Below the pieces are notes generated by a model. The model made no database searches, was not told where the DNA came from, and saw nothing but the letters and a program-made list of their open reading frames with translations. This document shows, in pieces, positions 25,754-31,777 of a stretch of 39,757 bases of DNA (its first letter is position 1; the number at the start of each line of letters is the position of its first letter). Source of the stretch: JAHFLF01 sp964560145 (GTDB lineage: Bacteria; Patescibacteriota; Minisyncoccia; UBA6257; 1-14-0-10-44-23); NCBI GenBank assembly GCA_964560145.1, contig CAZLKS010000005.1:1-39757 (forward strand), written 5' to 3'. Both the position numbers and the translations under genes were made by a program.

Positions 25754-26281
25754 TCTTTGCACGTCTTCGTGTCCATCAATTGCGTCGATGATTGTTTGTA
25801 GTCGCTCGAGTACTTCGGGCGAGACGGGCTGCGGAAACTTTGGCTTGTAATGGCGAGTTTGCACACCATTTAAAAGCTCGTCAACGAGCTCGAATGCCCA
25901 CAATGTGCTTCCTGGGTCCGCTGGTTTACAACCAAGGTCGCTCACGAGCGTTCTCATCTGCTGCATTGTTCGATTACTGCTGTCCGTGACACCCTCAACA
26001 ACGATTGCTATACCTTCTGGCCCAACACACTCAAAAACGAACTCTTTTAAGTCCTTCTGTTCGCTCGCACGATTAATAGCTCGTTCAATTCGGTCGTTCG
26101 GGATGCTGGCTGCTTTAGCGGTTTCGACCAAGGTGCGGAGGCGGGGATTGTCTTCCGGCTTCGGGTTGACCTTTGCGGCAATCGCAATCGCACCAAGTAT
26201 CTTCGTAAACAAAGAGGCTCGTTTTGCATCTTTAGCACCCTTCTGGTGCTTTATTTGTGACCATTTATTGTGTCCGCTCAT
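25724..26281 (-). CDS. yebC: YebC/PmpR family protein
   Basis: 185 aa. The N-terminus MSGHNKWSQIKHQKGAKDAKRA is the family signature; ASIPNDRIERAI and FECVGPEGIAIVVE follow. The YebC family (TACO1 relatives) binds nucleic acid and has roles as a transcription regulator and, in recent work, as a ribosome-associated factor that helps with proline stretches. The protein is shorter than the usual 240 aa, mainly in the last two domains. Its final residues (VIANIANEV) are read from a palindromic repeat, so the original C-terminus has been replaced or overwritten. Confidence 0.93.
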   Translation of the reverse strand: MSGHNKWSQIKHQKGAKDAKRASLFTKILGAIAIAAKVNPKPEDNPRLRTLVETAKAASIPNDRIERAINRASEQKDLKEFVFECVGPEGIAIVVEGVTDSSNRTMQQMRTLVSDLGCKPADPGSTLWAFELVDELLNGVQTRHYKPKFPQPVSPEVLERLQTIIDAIDGHEDVQRVIANIANEV

Positions 26282-26285
26282 TGTG

Positions 26286-26394
26286 ATAGCAAATAGATTA
26301 TGGCTTATAGCCTATAGTATGAGAATCTTGAAGCATAAAAGCAAATAATCATGGTATCCTAACTATGGGCCATAAGCTATAAACTATGTGCTAT
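26286..26394. repeat. Family 4 palindrome between yebC and pilB
   Basis: Two 33-nt arms (26286-26318 and 26362-26394) are reverse complements with about five mismatches. They are built from ATAGCA, ATAG and TTATRGCTTATRGCC words. The palindrome fills the divergent gap, ending 4 bp from each start codon, so any promoters for yebC and pilB must lie within it. TATCCT (26355-26360) is a possible -10 for pilB. Confidence 0.7.
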
Positions 26395-26398
26395 TTCC

Positions 26399-28102
26399 AT
26401 GATTTCTAACGATGATATAAAACTCAAAGAGCAACTTGCTAAAATTTGGCAGCAAAGCCAAGAGCGAGTAACGCAAAAAGCGGCAGTGGCTACGCACGCC
26501 CACTATCTTGACCTAACGAAAGCACCGATTCAGCTTGATGCAATGAAGTTGATTCCCGAAAGTCGAGCGAGAGAGATTGGGGCTATCATTATTGAACATA
26601 AAGGACAGTCTGGTGCGGTAGCAGCTCTCGACCCAGCCGCTCCCGGAGTTGTCCAGCTTCAAAAAGAATTTCAATTAAAGAATATTCGGTTAGCAGTCTT
26701 TGAGGTCTCGAAAGACGGCTTTGAATACGGCATTGGATTTTATAAGTTCATTCCAAAAGAGCAGGCGGGAATCAATACGCGCGTCGATGTAAGCCCAGAG
26801 AAGGTCGTTAAGCTGCAGCAGGAGCTGGTGACTCTTACGAAGGTTGATGCTGCATTACAAACGCTTTTTAAACAAGAGATAGCTACCGGAGAGATTCTCA
26901 ATGTCGTTCTAGCGGGCGGACTCACCAATCGAGCGTCAGATATTCACTTTGAGACAAGTGCGGGCGGAGCTGGTAGGCTCCGGTTTCGCATTGACGGAGA
27001 ACTGCAGACGGTTACCGAGCCAATTCCGAAAGAAATTTATCACTTTGTTCTACTAAGAATCAAACTGCTCTGCAATCTGCGACTTAACGTAAGCAATATC
27101 TCTCAAGACGGACGTTTCACTATCGCCCTTGGCGACCTACAGATTGAGCTGCGTGTTGCTATCGCACCGTCCGAGTTTGGAGAGGCGATTGTCATGCGTA
27201 TTTTGGACCCGCGAGCTATTAATATCACGCTTCCACAGCTTGGACTACGCGCAGACGATTTGGCAATTATTAACGATGCACTAAAGATGCCAAACGGCAT
27301 GGTGCTAAACACCGGGCCAACCGGTTCAGGTAAAACGACGACGCTGTACGCATTTCTTCGAACGCTTGCTACGCCAGACGTAAAGATTATCACCATCGAA
27401 GACCCGATTGAATATCATCTGCAAGGGATTGAACAGACGCAGGTTGATGAGCCGGCTGGTTACACCTTTGCGAACGGCTTACGCTCGATGATGCGTCAGG
27501 ACCCCGACATGATTCTGGTTGGTGAAATTCGTGACAAAGAAACCGTCGATATCGCACTGCAAGCAGCCCTAACCGGTCACCTTGTGTTTTCAACGCTACA
27601 CACCAACTCATCGGCCGGCGTCATTCCGCGTATGGTTGACCTTGGTGCTCAGCCAGTTTCCATCGGTCCAGCACTTCGTTTGGTTATTGCGCAACGCCTT
27701 GTCCGTAAGTTGTGCGAAAAGTGCAAAGTTGCGAAGCCAATCGATACTGAACTGCAAGGAAAAATCACAAAGTTTTTAGCACAAATGCCGCCACGTTTAG
27801 ATAAAAAGGCATACGAGAACGTTACTCAGATTTACGAGGCGAAGGTAGACGGGGAGAAGAAGGGCTGCGAGTTTTGTCACTTCTCCGGGTACAAAGGCCG
27901 CTCAGGCATTTATGAATTGTTGAAGGTTGATGAAACATTTGAGCCGCTCATCCAAAAACATGCCGGCGAAGGAGAGATTAATAAGTTTAGTCGCGAGCAA
28001 GGGATAATCTACTTACAAGAAGACGGCATTTTGCGCGTTTTGAGTGGTCAGACAAGTTTTGAGGAGGTGGTGAATGTGACGGGGCCGCTAAAAGACTTCT
28101 AA
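26399..28102 (+). CDS. pilB: PilB/GspE-type secretion ATPase
   Basis: 567 aa. This hexameric ATPase powers assembly of type IV pili or type II secretion pseudopili. An N-terminal regulatory region precedes the catalytic domain: Walker A GPTGSGKTTTLYAF (about 304-317), the Asp box ITIEDPIEYHLQGIEQTQV, Walker B DPDMILVGEIRD and the His box TGHLVFSTLHTN. The tetracysteine zinc motif of GspE/PilB is present (CEKC about 440-443, CEFC about 490-493). No pilus partner genes (pilC, pilin, pilT) are in the window, so pilB is isolated here. Confidence 0.94.
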   Translation: MISNDDIKLKEQLAKIWQQSQERVTQKAAVATHAHYLDLTKAPIQLDAMKLIPESRAREIGAIIIEHKGQSGAVAALDPAAPGVVQLQKEFQLKNIRLAVFEVSKDGFEYGIGFYKFIPKEQAGINTRVDVSPEKVVKLQQELVTLTKVDAALQTLFKQEIATGEILNVVLAGGLTNRASDIHFETSAGGAGRLRFRIDGELQTVTEPIPKEIYHFVLLRIKLLCNLRLNVSNISQDGRFTIALGDLQIELRVAIAPSEFGEAIVMRILDPRAINITLPQLGLRADDLAIINDALKMPNGMVLNTGPTGSGKTTTLYAFLRTLATPDVKIITIEDPIEYHLQGIEQTQVDEPAGYTFANGLRSMMRQDPDMILVGEIRDKETVDIALQAALTGHLVFSTLHTNSSAGVIPRMVDLGAQPVSIGPALRLVIAQRLVRKLCEKCKVAKPIDTELQGKITKFLAQMPPRLDKKAYENVTQIYEAKVDGEKKGCEFCHFSGYKGRSGIYELLKVDETFEPLIQKHAGEGEINKFSREQGIIYLQEDGILRVLSGQTSFEEVVNVTGPLKDF

Positions 28103-28112
28103 GGTGTGTCAG

Positions 28113-28205
28113 ATTCGGGGTAGGCACCCGTCTTTTGTTTTCTCGGACAGGGCTCATCGCAAGCGAATTGTCCGCTAAAATAAAAGCCAGGTACCTAACC
28201 CGAAT
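28113..28205. repeat. Long hairpin with 19-nt loop (copy 2) and alternative pairing
   Basis: A 37-bp stem (28113-28149 with 28169-28205, 30 Watson-Crick pairs plus one G-T) encloses the loop GGGCTCATCGCAAGCGAAT, which matches the loop at 42-60 in 17 of 19 bases. The stem sequence differs from copy 1, yet the pairing is kept. The segment at 28209-28223 repeats part of the left arm (ACCCGTCTTTTGTTT) and can pair with 28178-28192 of the right arm, giving a competing hairpin followed by TATATG. The element lies between the ends of two convergent genes. The rest of 28103-28259 holds no gene. Confidence 0.75.
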
Positions 28206-28259
28206 AACACCCGTCTTTTGTTTATATGTCCCGAAGTAGGTTTCGGAGAGGTAAAAATG

Positions 28260-28306
28260 AAGACCGCACAGTGAAGTGCGGTCTTGGGTGCGGGCTCTTC
28301 CCGCAC
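28260..28306 (-). terminator. Double hairpin terminator after the accessory membrane gene
   Basis: Two perfect hairpins: AAGACCGCAC/GTGCGGTCTT (28260-28285) and GTGCGGG/CCCGCAC (28288-28306). On the minus strand the outer one is followed by CATTTTTA. It ends the 28322-29575 gene and could also stop rightward transcripts from pilB. Confidence 0.75.
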
Positions 28307-28321
28307 AGGGAGAAGAGGGGG

Positions 28322-29575
28322 TTACTGGGTGTAGCGTCGGCAGACTTTCGCCTTGAAGGCGGTGAACTTCAGGCGGATGGTCTGTCTGTCCTTTGGCAGG
28401 GCGGCCACGTCCGCAACCACCGGTTCGCCGGTTGATAGCGCCGCTCCGAGATTCTCTCGGAGTTGGCGAGCCCGGATGATTCGAGGGTCCTCCGGCACTG
28501 TCTCGACCCGAATCTGTGCTGCTGCCGCAGCTCGCTCTCGTTCCCGCTCGCACTTCTCGTACTGGTGATGAGCGAGCGCTACGGAGAACTTCTCATAGAG
28601 ATGAATCACGCCTTCGCCCACAAACAGCAGTAGGGCGATAGTCATGATGATGACCGCGGTCATCGCAAGCAGTAGCGAGGGGGTGCGTGGGTGAAAGATG
28701 GCGAGGTAGAGGTAGGTGAGTACCACCCACAGAGGTGCGAGCGCCCACATGAAGAGTGCTCGCGGTTCCCGTCCTCTGCCATCCTCTCCAGTCCTTCGAT
28801 ACAAGAAGAACGAGTCGTAGAGGAGTCTCTTGCTGTCGGCCCTCGGCCCGTCGTTGACGGATTCATTCCAGTTGAACAGACTCATCGGTCGAATGCCGCG
28901 GTGTCCCAGCAACAGGTTGCCCAGGAATTCCACGACGCGGATGATCAAGAGGATCAAGAAGGAGAGCGGCGTCCAGAAGAGGCTGAGAGGTATTCTCTTC
29001 TGGAACTCGCAGGTGCTGCGAGGGTCCTCGCGGAAGCCGAAGTTGACCCAGTTGGCAAACCATCCAGTCGGTTTCTTGGCGAAGAGCTTCTCGTCGACCA
29101 CGATGTCGAGTGTTTCTCCTTCCAGGTAGTCGCCATTCCGCCGCGGGCGCGTGCAGTGACTCGCATCATACAAGAGGTTTGCCACCAGGCGTGGTTTGAG
29201 GTCGCCCGTATCCTGGCTCGTCACACGGTCGAAGTTGAGGTGCTGCTGCAGGAAGCCTGGAGCAACATCCCAAATCAGCATCGAAGCCACTCGATACCTT
29301 CCCGGGCGTTCGAAGGTCAGAAAGGTCATGAGCTCGTTAATCTGACAGATGACAAACTTCTCCTTGAACCAGGAGTTGTCTGTTCCCTGCGCAGAAACGA
29401 TGATGACCAGATAGGGGTCTGTAGCCCCTCGCTGAGCCATCTCCTCGACTGCCGCATCGGCAATCTGCCAACGGACCCCCACGACAGGGGAGAACCCGTC
29501 GTGAGCGCCGTCATGCGCCGGCACCAGCGTCATCCAGGGGGCGCTCTTCGTCGGTGTCTCGGTCGTCGTTGTCAT
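28322..29575 (-). CDS. Unrecognised membrane protein, GC-rich accessory block
   Basis: 417 aa, no family recognised. A soluble N-terminal domain (about 1-195) is followed by a membrane part with about three hydrophobic segments (SLFWTPLSFLILLIIRVVEF, ALFMWALAPLWVVLTYLYLA, LLAMTAVIIMTIALLLFVGE, roughly 198-340). A charged cytoplasmic tail contains a run of Arg and Glu (KCERERERAAAAAQ) predicted to be coiled coil. It has a -35/-10 promoter, a leader of about 90 nt with a GTCGGG/CCCGAC hairpin, an AGGAG SD 6 nt before the ATG and a strong terminator, unlike the core genes. GC content is visibly higher than in the neighbours. Confidence 0.8.
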   Translation of the reverse strand: MTTTTETPTKSAPWMTLVPAHDGAHDGFSPVVGVRWQIADAAVEEMAQRGATDPYLVIIVSAQGTDNSWFKEKFVICQINELMTFLTFERPGRYRVASMLIWDVAPGFLQQHLNFDRVTSQDTGDLKPRLVANLLYDASHCTRPRRNGDYLEGETLDIVVDEKLFAKKPTGWFANWVNFGFREDPRSTCEFQKRIPLSLFWTPLSFLILLIIRVVEFLGNLLLGHRGIRPMSLFNWNESVNDGPRADSKRLLYDSFFLYRRTGEDGRGREPRALFMWALAPLWVVLTYLYLAIFHPRTPSLLLAMTAVIIMTIALLLFVGEGVIHLYEKFSVALAHHQYEKCERERERAAAAAQIRVETVPEDPRIIRARQLRENLGAALSTGEPVVADVAALPKDRQTIRLKFTAFKAKVCRRYTQ

Positions 29576-29667
29576 GGAGGTCTCCTTGTGGTGTCGGGCA
29601 TCAAACCCGACGGACTTGGTTGTGTCTATGTCAATTGCCGAGCCTGAGGCCCAACAAGACTTTGCTT

Positions 29668-29696
29668 ATTCAATAACAAAAACATTCCATTGTCAA
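29668..29696 (-). promoter_or_regulatory. Promoter of the accessory membrane protein
   Basis: On the minus strand TTGACA (29691-29696) and TTGAAT (29668-29673) are 17 bp apart. The leader before the ATG at 29575 is about 85-90 nt. Confidence 0.6.
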
Positions 29697-29729
29697 ACTT
29701 TTTAAAATTACAAACTTATCAGAAATGAA

Positions 29730-29755
29730 AAGGGCTACACCGTGGTGCAGCCCTT
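29730..29755 (-). terminator. Terminator downstream of the SPFH gene
   Basis: AAGGGCT/AGCCCTT stem with inner CAC/GTG pairs. On the minus strand it is followed by TTCATTTC. The stop codon of the small ORF at 29735-29785 lies within the hairpin. Confidence 0.75.
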
Positions 29756-29785
29756 CGCGTTCGGCGGGTCTCGGATTCTTTGCAT
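29735..29785 (-). CDS. Possible 16-aa peptide with a strong SD
   Basis: Reads MQRIRDPPNAKGCTTV and stops with TAG inside the terminator stem. A very strong AAAGGAGGT lies 4 nt before the ATG. It follows the SPFH gene in the same direction with a CTCCGC/GCGGAG hairpin between them, so both would share a transcript. No homology is claimed. It may be a real short peptide, or just a ribosome-loading site close to the 3' end. Confidence 0.4.
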   Translation of the reverse strand: MQRIRDPPNAKGCTTV

Positions 29786-29861
29786 CCGGACCTCCTTTCT
29801 TTTGTGCTTGTTGTCTATCTCCGCTAAAGCTGGCGGAGTCTCAGCTGTGCGGCGCCCGCCG

Positions 29862-30929
29862 CTACTTCTTGTCGAGTTCGCCGCCCATCAGAGCACCGAT
29901 GTTGTTGACGAGCGGCACCCCCATCGGACCGACGGGAATGTAGATGGTGGTGTGGTTGGGCGACCCCACCATGGCCTTCTGAGCCTCGATGGCCTCGTGC
30001 TGAAGGTAGGCTGCCGTCAGCTTCTTGTTGATGATGTCCATCGCGGAGGCGATGCCGTTCGCCTCGATCGTGCGCGCCTGCGCATCGATCGACATCTGCC
30101 CCATCCGTTGCTCGGCGGCGATCTTGTTCGCGACGGCGTCCGCCACCTGCTTCGGCGGCTGGAAGTTGCCGACGGGGATCGCGATGAGCTCGAACGGGGT
30201 GTTGCTCGTGATCTTCTCGACCTCGTCCTTGATGGCGTGGCCGATCGTTCCGAGGTTGTCTGCCACGAGCTTGTACTTCTCGGTCGGCTTCTCGGCTTCG
30301 GCCTTCTTCTTGGCCGCTGCCTCGTCGCCGGTCGTGATGTCCACCTCGTGGTCCAGGAAGGTCGCGTACTTCTCGACTTCCGTGCGGACGATCGTGCGAA
30401 CCCGCTCCTTCAGGAACTGTTCGTACGCGTCCTTCACGATCGCGTCGGAGTGGTCACCCTTGCCGTAGAGCGTCGAGTAGTGCTCCACGAAGTCTCGGAT
30501 CTGGTCAGGCCGGATCCGGAACTGGGGGTGGGCGGCGAACTCGGCGCGGAGCTTGTCCTTGCCGATGACCGCGTGGTCGCCCTCGAAGGGTTCGTCGTAG
30601 GTGTACGGCGTGATCGAGACGTTCACGACCGCGACGCGCCAGCTGAGACCCGACGAGGTCGGACCCGTCTGGAGGCCGACGAACTCGGTCTTGCCCACGA
30701 GCCCCTCGCTATAGACGTAGCCGACGTAGCCGGCAGGCGTCTCGACGTTGCGGAGGTTGCACCCCACGAAGGTCGCGAGGAACAGCCCCAGTATGACTGC
30801 GGCGACCTTGATGCCGAAGCCGTTGCTGGGGGACGAGTCGTTGTTCGGCTTCTCGCGCTCGCGCGGTTCGTCTCCGTCGTACTGCTCGTCGTCATCGAAT
30901 TCATTCTCTTCTCTACTGCGACGGGGCAT
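29862..30929 (-). CDS. SPFH/Band 7 (prohibitin-like) membrane protein
   Basis: 355 aa. An acidic cytoplasmic N-terminus of about 35 residues (MPRRSREENEFDDDEQYDGD), one membrane helix (KVAAVILGLFLATFVGCNL) and an SPFH domain (RNVETPAGYVGYVYSEGLVG, later ELIAIPVGNFQPPKQVADAV) with a long helical C-terminal part rich in Ala, Lys and Glu. SPFH proteins oligomerise on membranes and act as scaffolds for proteases or microdomains. The start at 30929 is preceded by GGAGGG at 5-nt spacing; the open frame reaches 30995, but that region has no SD. The gene is strikingly GC-rich compared with the core, suggesting transfer. Confidence 0.88.
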   Translation of the reverse strand: MPRRSREENEFDDDEQYDGDEPREREKPNNDSSPSNGFGIKVAAVILGLFLATFVGCNLRNVETPAGYVGYVYSEGLVGKTEFVGLQTGPTSSGLSWRVAVVNVSITPYTYDEPFEGDHAVIGKDKLRAEFAAHPQFRIRPDQIRDFVEHYSTLYGKGDHSDAIVKDAYEQFLKERVRTIVRTEVEKYATFLDHEVDITTGDEAAAKKKAEAEKPTEKYKLVADNLGTIGHAIKDEVEKITSNTPFELIAIPVGNFQPPKQVADAVANKIAAEQRMGQMSIDAQARTIEANGIASAMDIINKKLTAAYLQHEAIEAQKAMVGSPNHTTIYIPVGPMGVPLVNNIGALMGGELDKK

Positions 30930-31006
30930 GGAAGCCCTCCTTCTTGTTTGCCGAGCCACAACGGGCCCGGCGGTTTCAAATTCACTGAGCCTCACGCCTA
31001 TTTCAA

Positions 31007-31022
31007 TGTGCTTACAAGCACA
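31007..31022. promoter_or_regulatory. Inverted repeat in the SPFH leader
   Basis: TGTGCTTACAAGCACA: 7-bp arms separated by 2 bp, about 9 bp downstream of the expected transcription start. The position and symmetry fit a repressor operator or an mRNA hairpin. Confidence 0.4.
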
Positions 31023-31037
31023 CGTGAGGTGGATTGT

Positions 31038-31066
31038 ACACTAGCACTAAAAGCCATTTTTGTCAA
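31038..31066 (-). promoter_or_regulatory. Promoter of the SPFH gene
   Basis: On the minus strand TTGACA (31061-31066) and TAGTGT (31038-31043) with a 17-bp spacer. The leader before the ATG at 30929 is about 100 nt. Confidence 0.65.
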
Positions 31067-31129
31067 TAGAAAAGGGCGGGATTTCAATAAGCAAGTGCAA
31101 CGCCCAAGCAGGGGAGCCTTCTATTAAAA

Positions 31130-31336
31130 AGCCGCTTGCGGTGGCCGGAGTTTATCCCGAGTACTCCCGCGGGACACTGCCACAATAAAATGGAGTCCCA
31201 CAAGAGACGTTTTTTGTTTGCCTTTCTGTTAATTACCGCGCAAGCCATAAATAAACGGATTAACGGCAGCAATCTTGGTTAAGTAAAAAAATAACGCAAG
31301 TGGGCTTGCGTGGTAATTGACAGGAAGGGGACTCCA
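31130..31336 (-). other. Non-coding region with two further structured segments
   Basis: No gene is seen. A long inverted repeat pairs 31224-31248 with 31304-31328 (CTGTTAATTACCGCGCAAGCC against its near-complement, two mismatches over 21 bp), flanked by TGGAGTCCC (31193-31201) and GGGACTCCA (31328-31336). Left of it, GTGGC...GGCCAC and CCCG/CGGG pairings occur at about 31148-31182, and a CCGC-AA-GCGG stem followed by TTTTTAAT on the minus strand ends near 31125. The pieces lie downstream of the minus-strand RNA at 31336-31519 and might be part of a longer transcript. Confidence 0.4.
31284..31311 (-). terminator. Terminator downstream of the structured RNA
   Basis: ACGCAAG/CTTGCGT with a 4-nt loop (31294-31311), followed on the minus strand by TATTTTTTTAC. 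This is a good intrinsic terminator and would end transcripts from the promoter at 31526-31553 that pass the RNA's own U-run. Confidence 0.75.
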
Positions 31337-31519
31337 AATAAAAAGACTGTCTGGTAGTGGGCAAAATCAGCACCTGGGGAGGAAACTGATGGGATTCTCT
31401 CTTAATAAATTAAAAAAGAAGTAAGAACAACGTCGTGGAGAGTCCCAGCCGGAGCCAAGTCTTCCTGAACAACACTTCGTTCCATTTTTGCCCACAACTA
31501 GACAGTCTTGTCTCGATTG
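31336..31519 (-). ncRNA. Structured RNA of about 184 nt, 6S-like architecture
   Basis: The two ends pair in a 24-bp stem with two mismatches (31486-31509 with 31343-31366), and the 3' end runs into UUUUUAUUU. Inside is an unpaired central part holding small hairpins (GAAC/GUUC on the 5' strand, AUCAG/CUGAU on the 3' strand). A second stem follows (UGGGACUCUC with GAGAGAAUCCCA, about 31389-31447), capped by an AU-rich loop. Terminal stem, central bubble with a 3' side hairpin, apical stem, the length and the strong promoter all match 6S RNA, but I recognise no diagnostic sequence. There is no ORF. It shows no RNase P or tmRNA landmarks. Confidence 0.55.
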
Positions 31520-31525
31520 GTTACT

Positions 31526-31553
31526 AGTATAGCACAATCAAGGAAATTGTCAA
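31526..31553 (-). promoter_or_regulatory. Strong promoter of the structured RNA
   Basis: On the minus strand a consensus TTGACA (31548-31553), a 16-bp spacer and an extended -10 TGC-TATACT (31526-31531). The expected start is 31518-31520, just before the RNA's closing stem. Confidence 0.8.
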
Positions 31554-31660
31554 GAGGCACACCCTCTATAATAGGAAGGGGGCTGAAAACAGCTAAATAA
31601 CTATATCACGGCCTTTTTTCTTGATTTCATCGCACTGAATAACCTGTGAATAAGTTTTTT

Positions 31661-31745
31661 GCTATGAAATATGAACATATACTAAGCTACGAAAGAGAGA
31701 AGAGGGCCGCTCGCTCTGTTTTTATGTCATTTCGTGTTTCGAAGC
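31661..31745. repeat. Decayed family 2 palindrome upstream of ruvB
   Basis: GCTATGAAATATGAAC (31661-31676) and, inverted, ATTTCGTGTTTCGAAGC (31729-31745) are mutated forms of the GCTACGAAATACGAA arms. The 85-bp length equals that of the intact copies. The right arm runs up to the ruvB -10 box. No gene is seen in 31554-31660. Confidence 0.5.
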
Positions 31746-31753
31746 GACTTCGC

Positions 31754-31759
31754 TATAAT
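31754..31759 (+). promoter_or_regulatory. -10 box of ruvB
   Basis: A perfect TATAAT lies 18 nt before the ATG at 31778. The -35 position falls in the decayed palindrome and is weak (TTCGTG). Confidence 0.55.
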
Positions 31760-31777
31760 GCAGGTGAACCAAAAACT

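Noticed and set aside
28691..29647. A 318-codon plus-strand open frame opposite the 417-aa membrane protein
   Set aside because: The minus frame has a proper SD, clear membrane helices and a terminator. The plus frame has none and starts within the gene.
29742..31127. A 461-codon plus-strand open frame opposite the SPFH gene
   Set aside because: It is a shadow of a GC-rich gene. It is Arg/Val/Asp/Leu-rich without domains, while the minus-strand frame has an SD, a promoter, a membrane helix and SPFH motifs.
31130..31519. RNase P RNA or tmRNA gene
   Set aside because: The size would fit, but none of the RNase P core words, no tmRNA tRNA-like end with a T-loop, and no tag frame could be found.
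31646..31777. N-terminal extension of RuvB
   Set aside because: The extra residues are encoded by a decayed repeat and the promoter region. The family start fits 31778.
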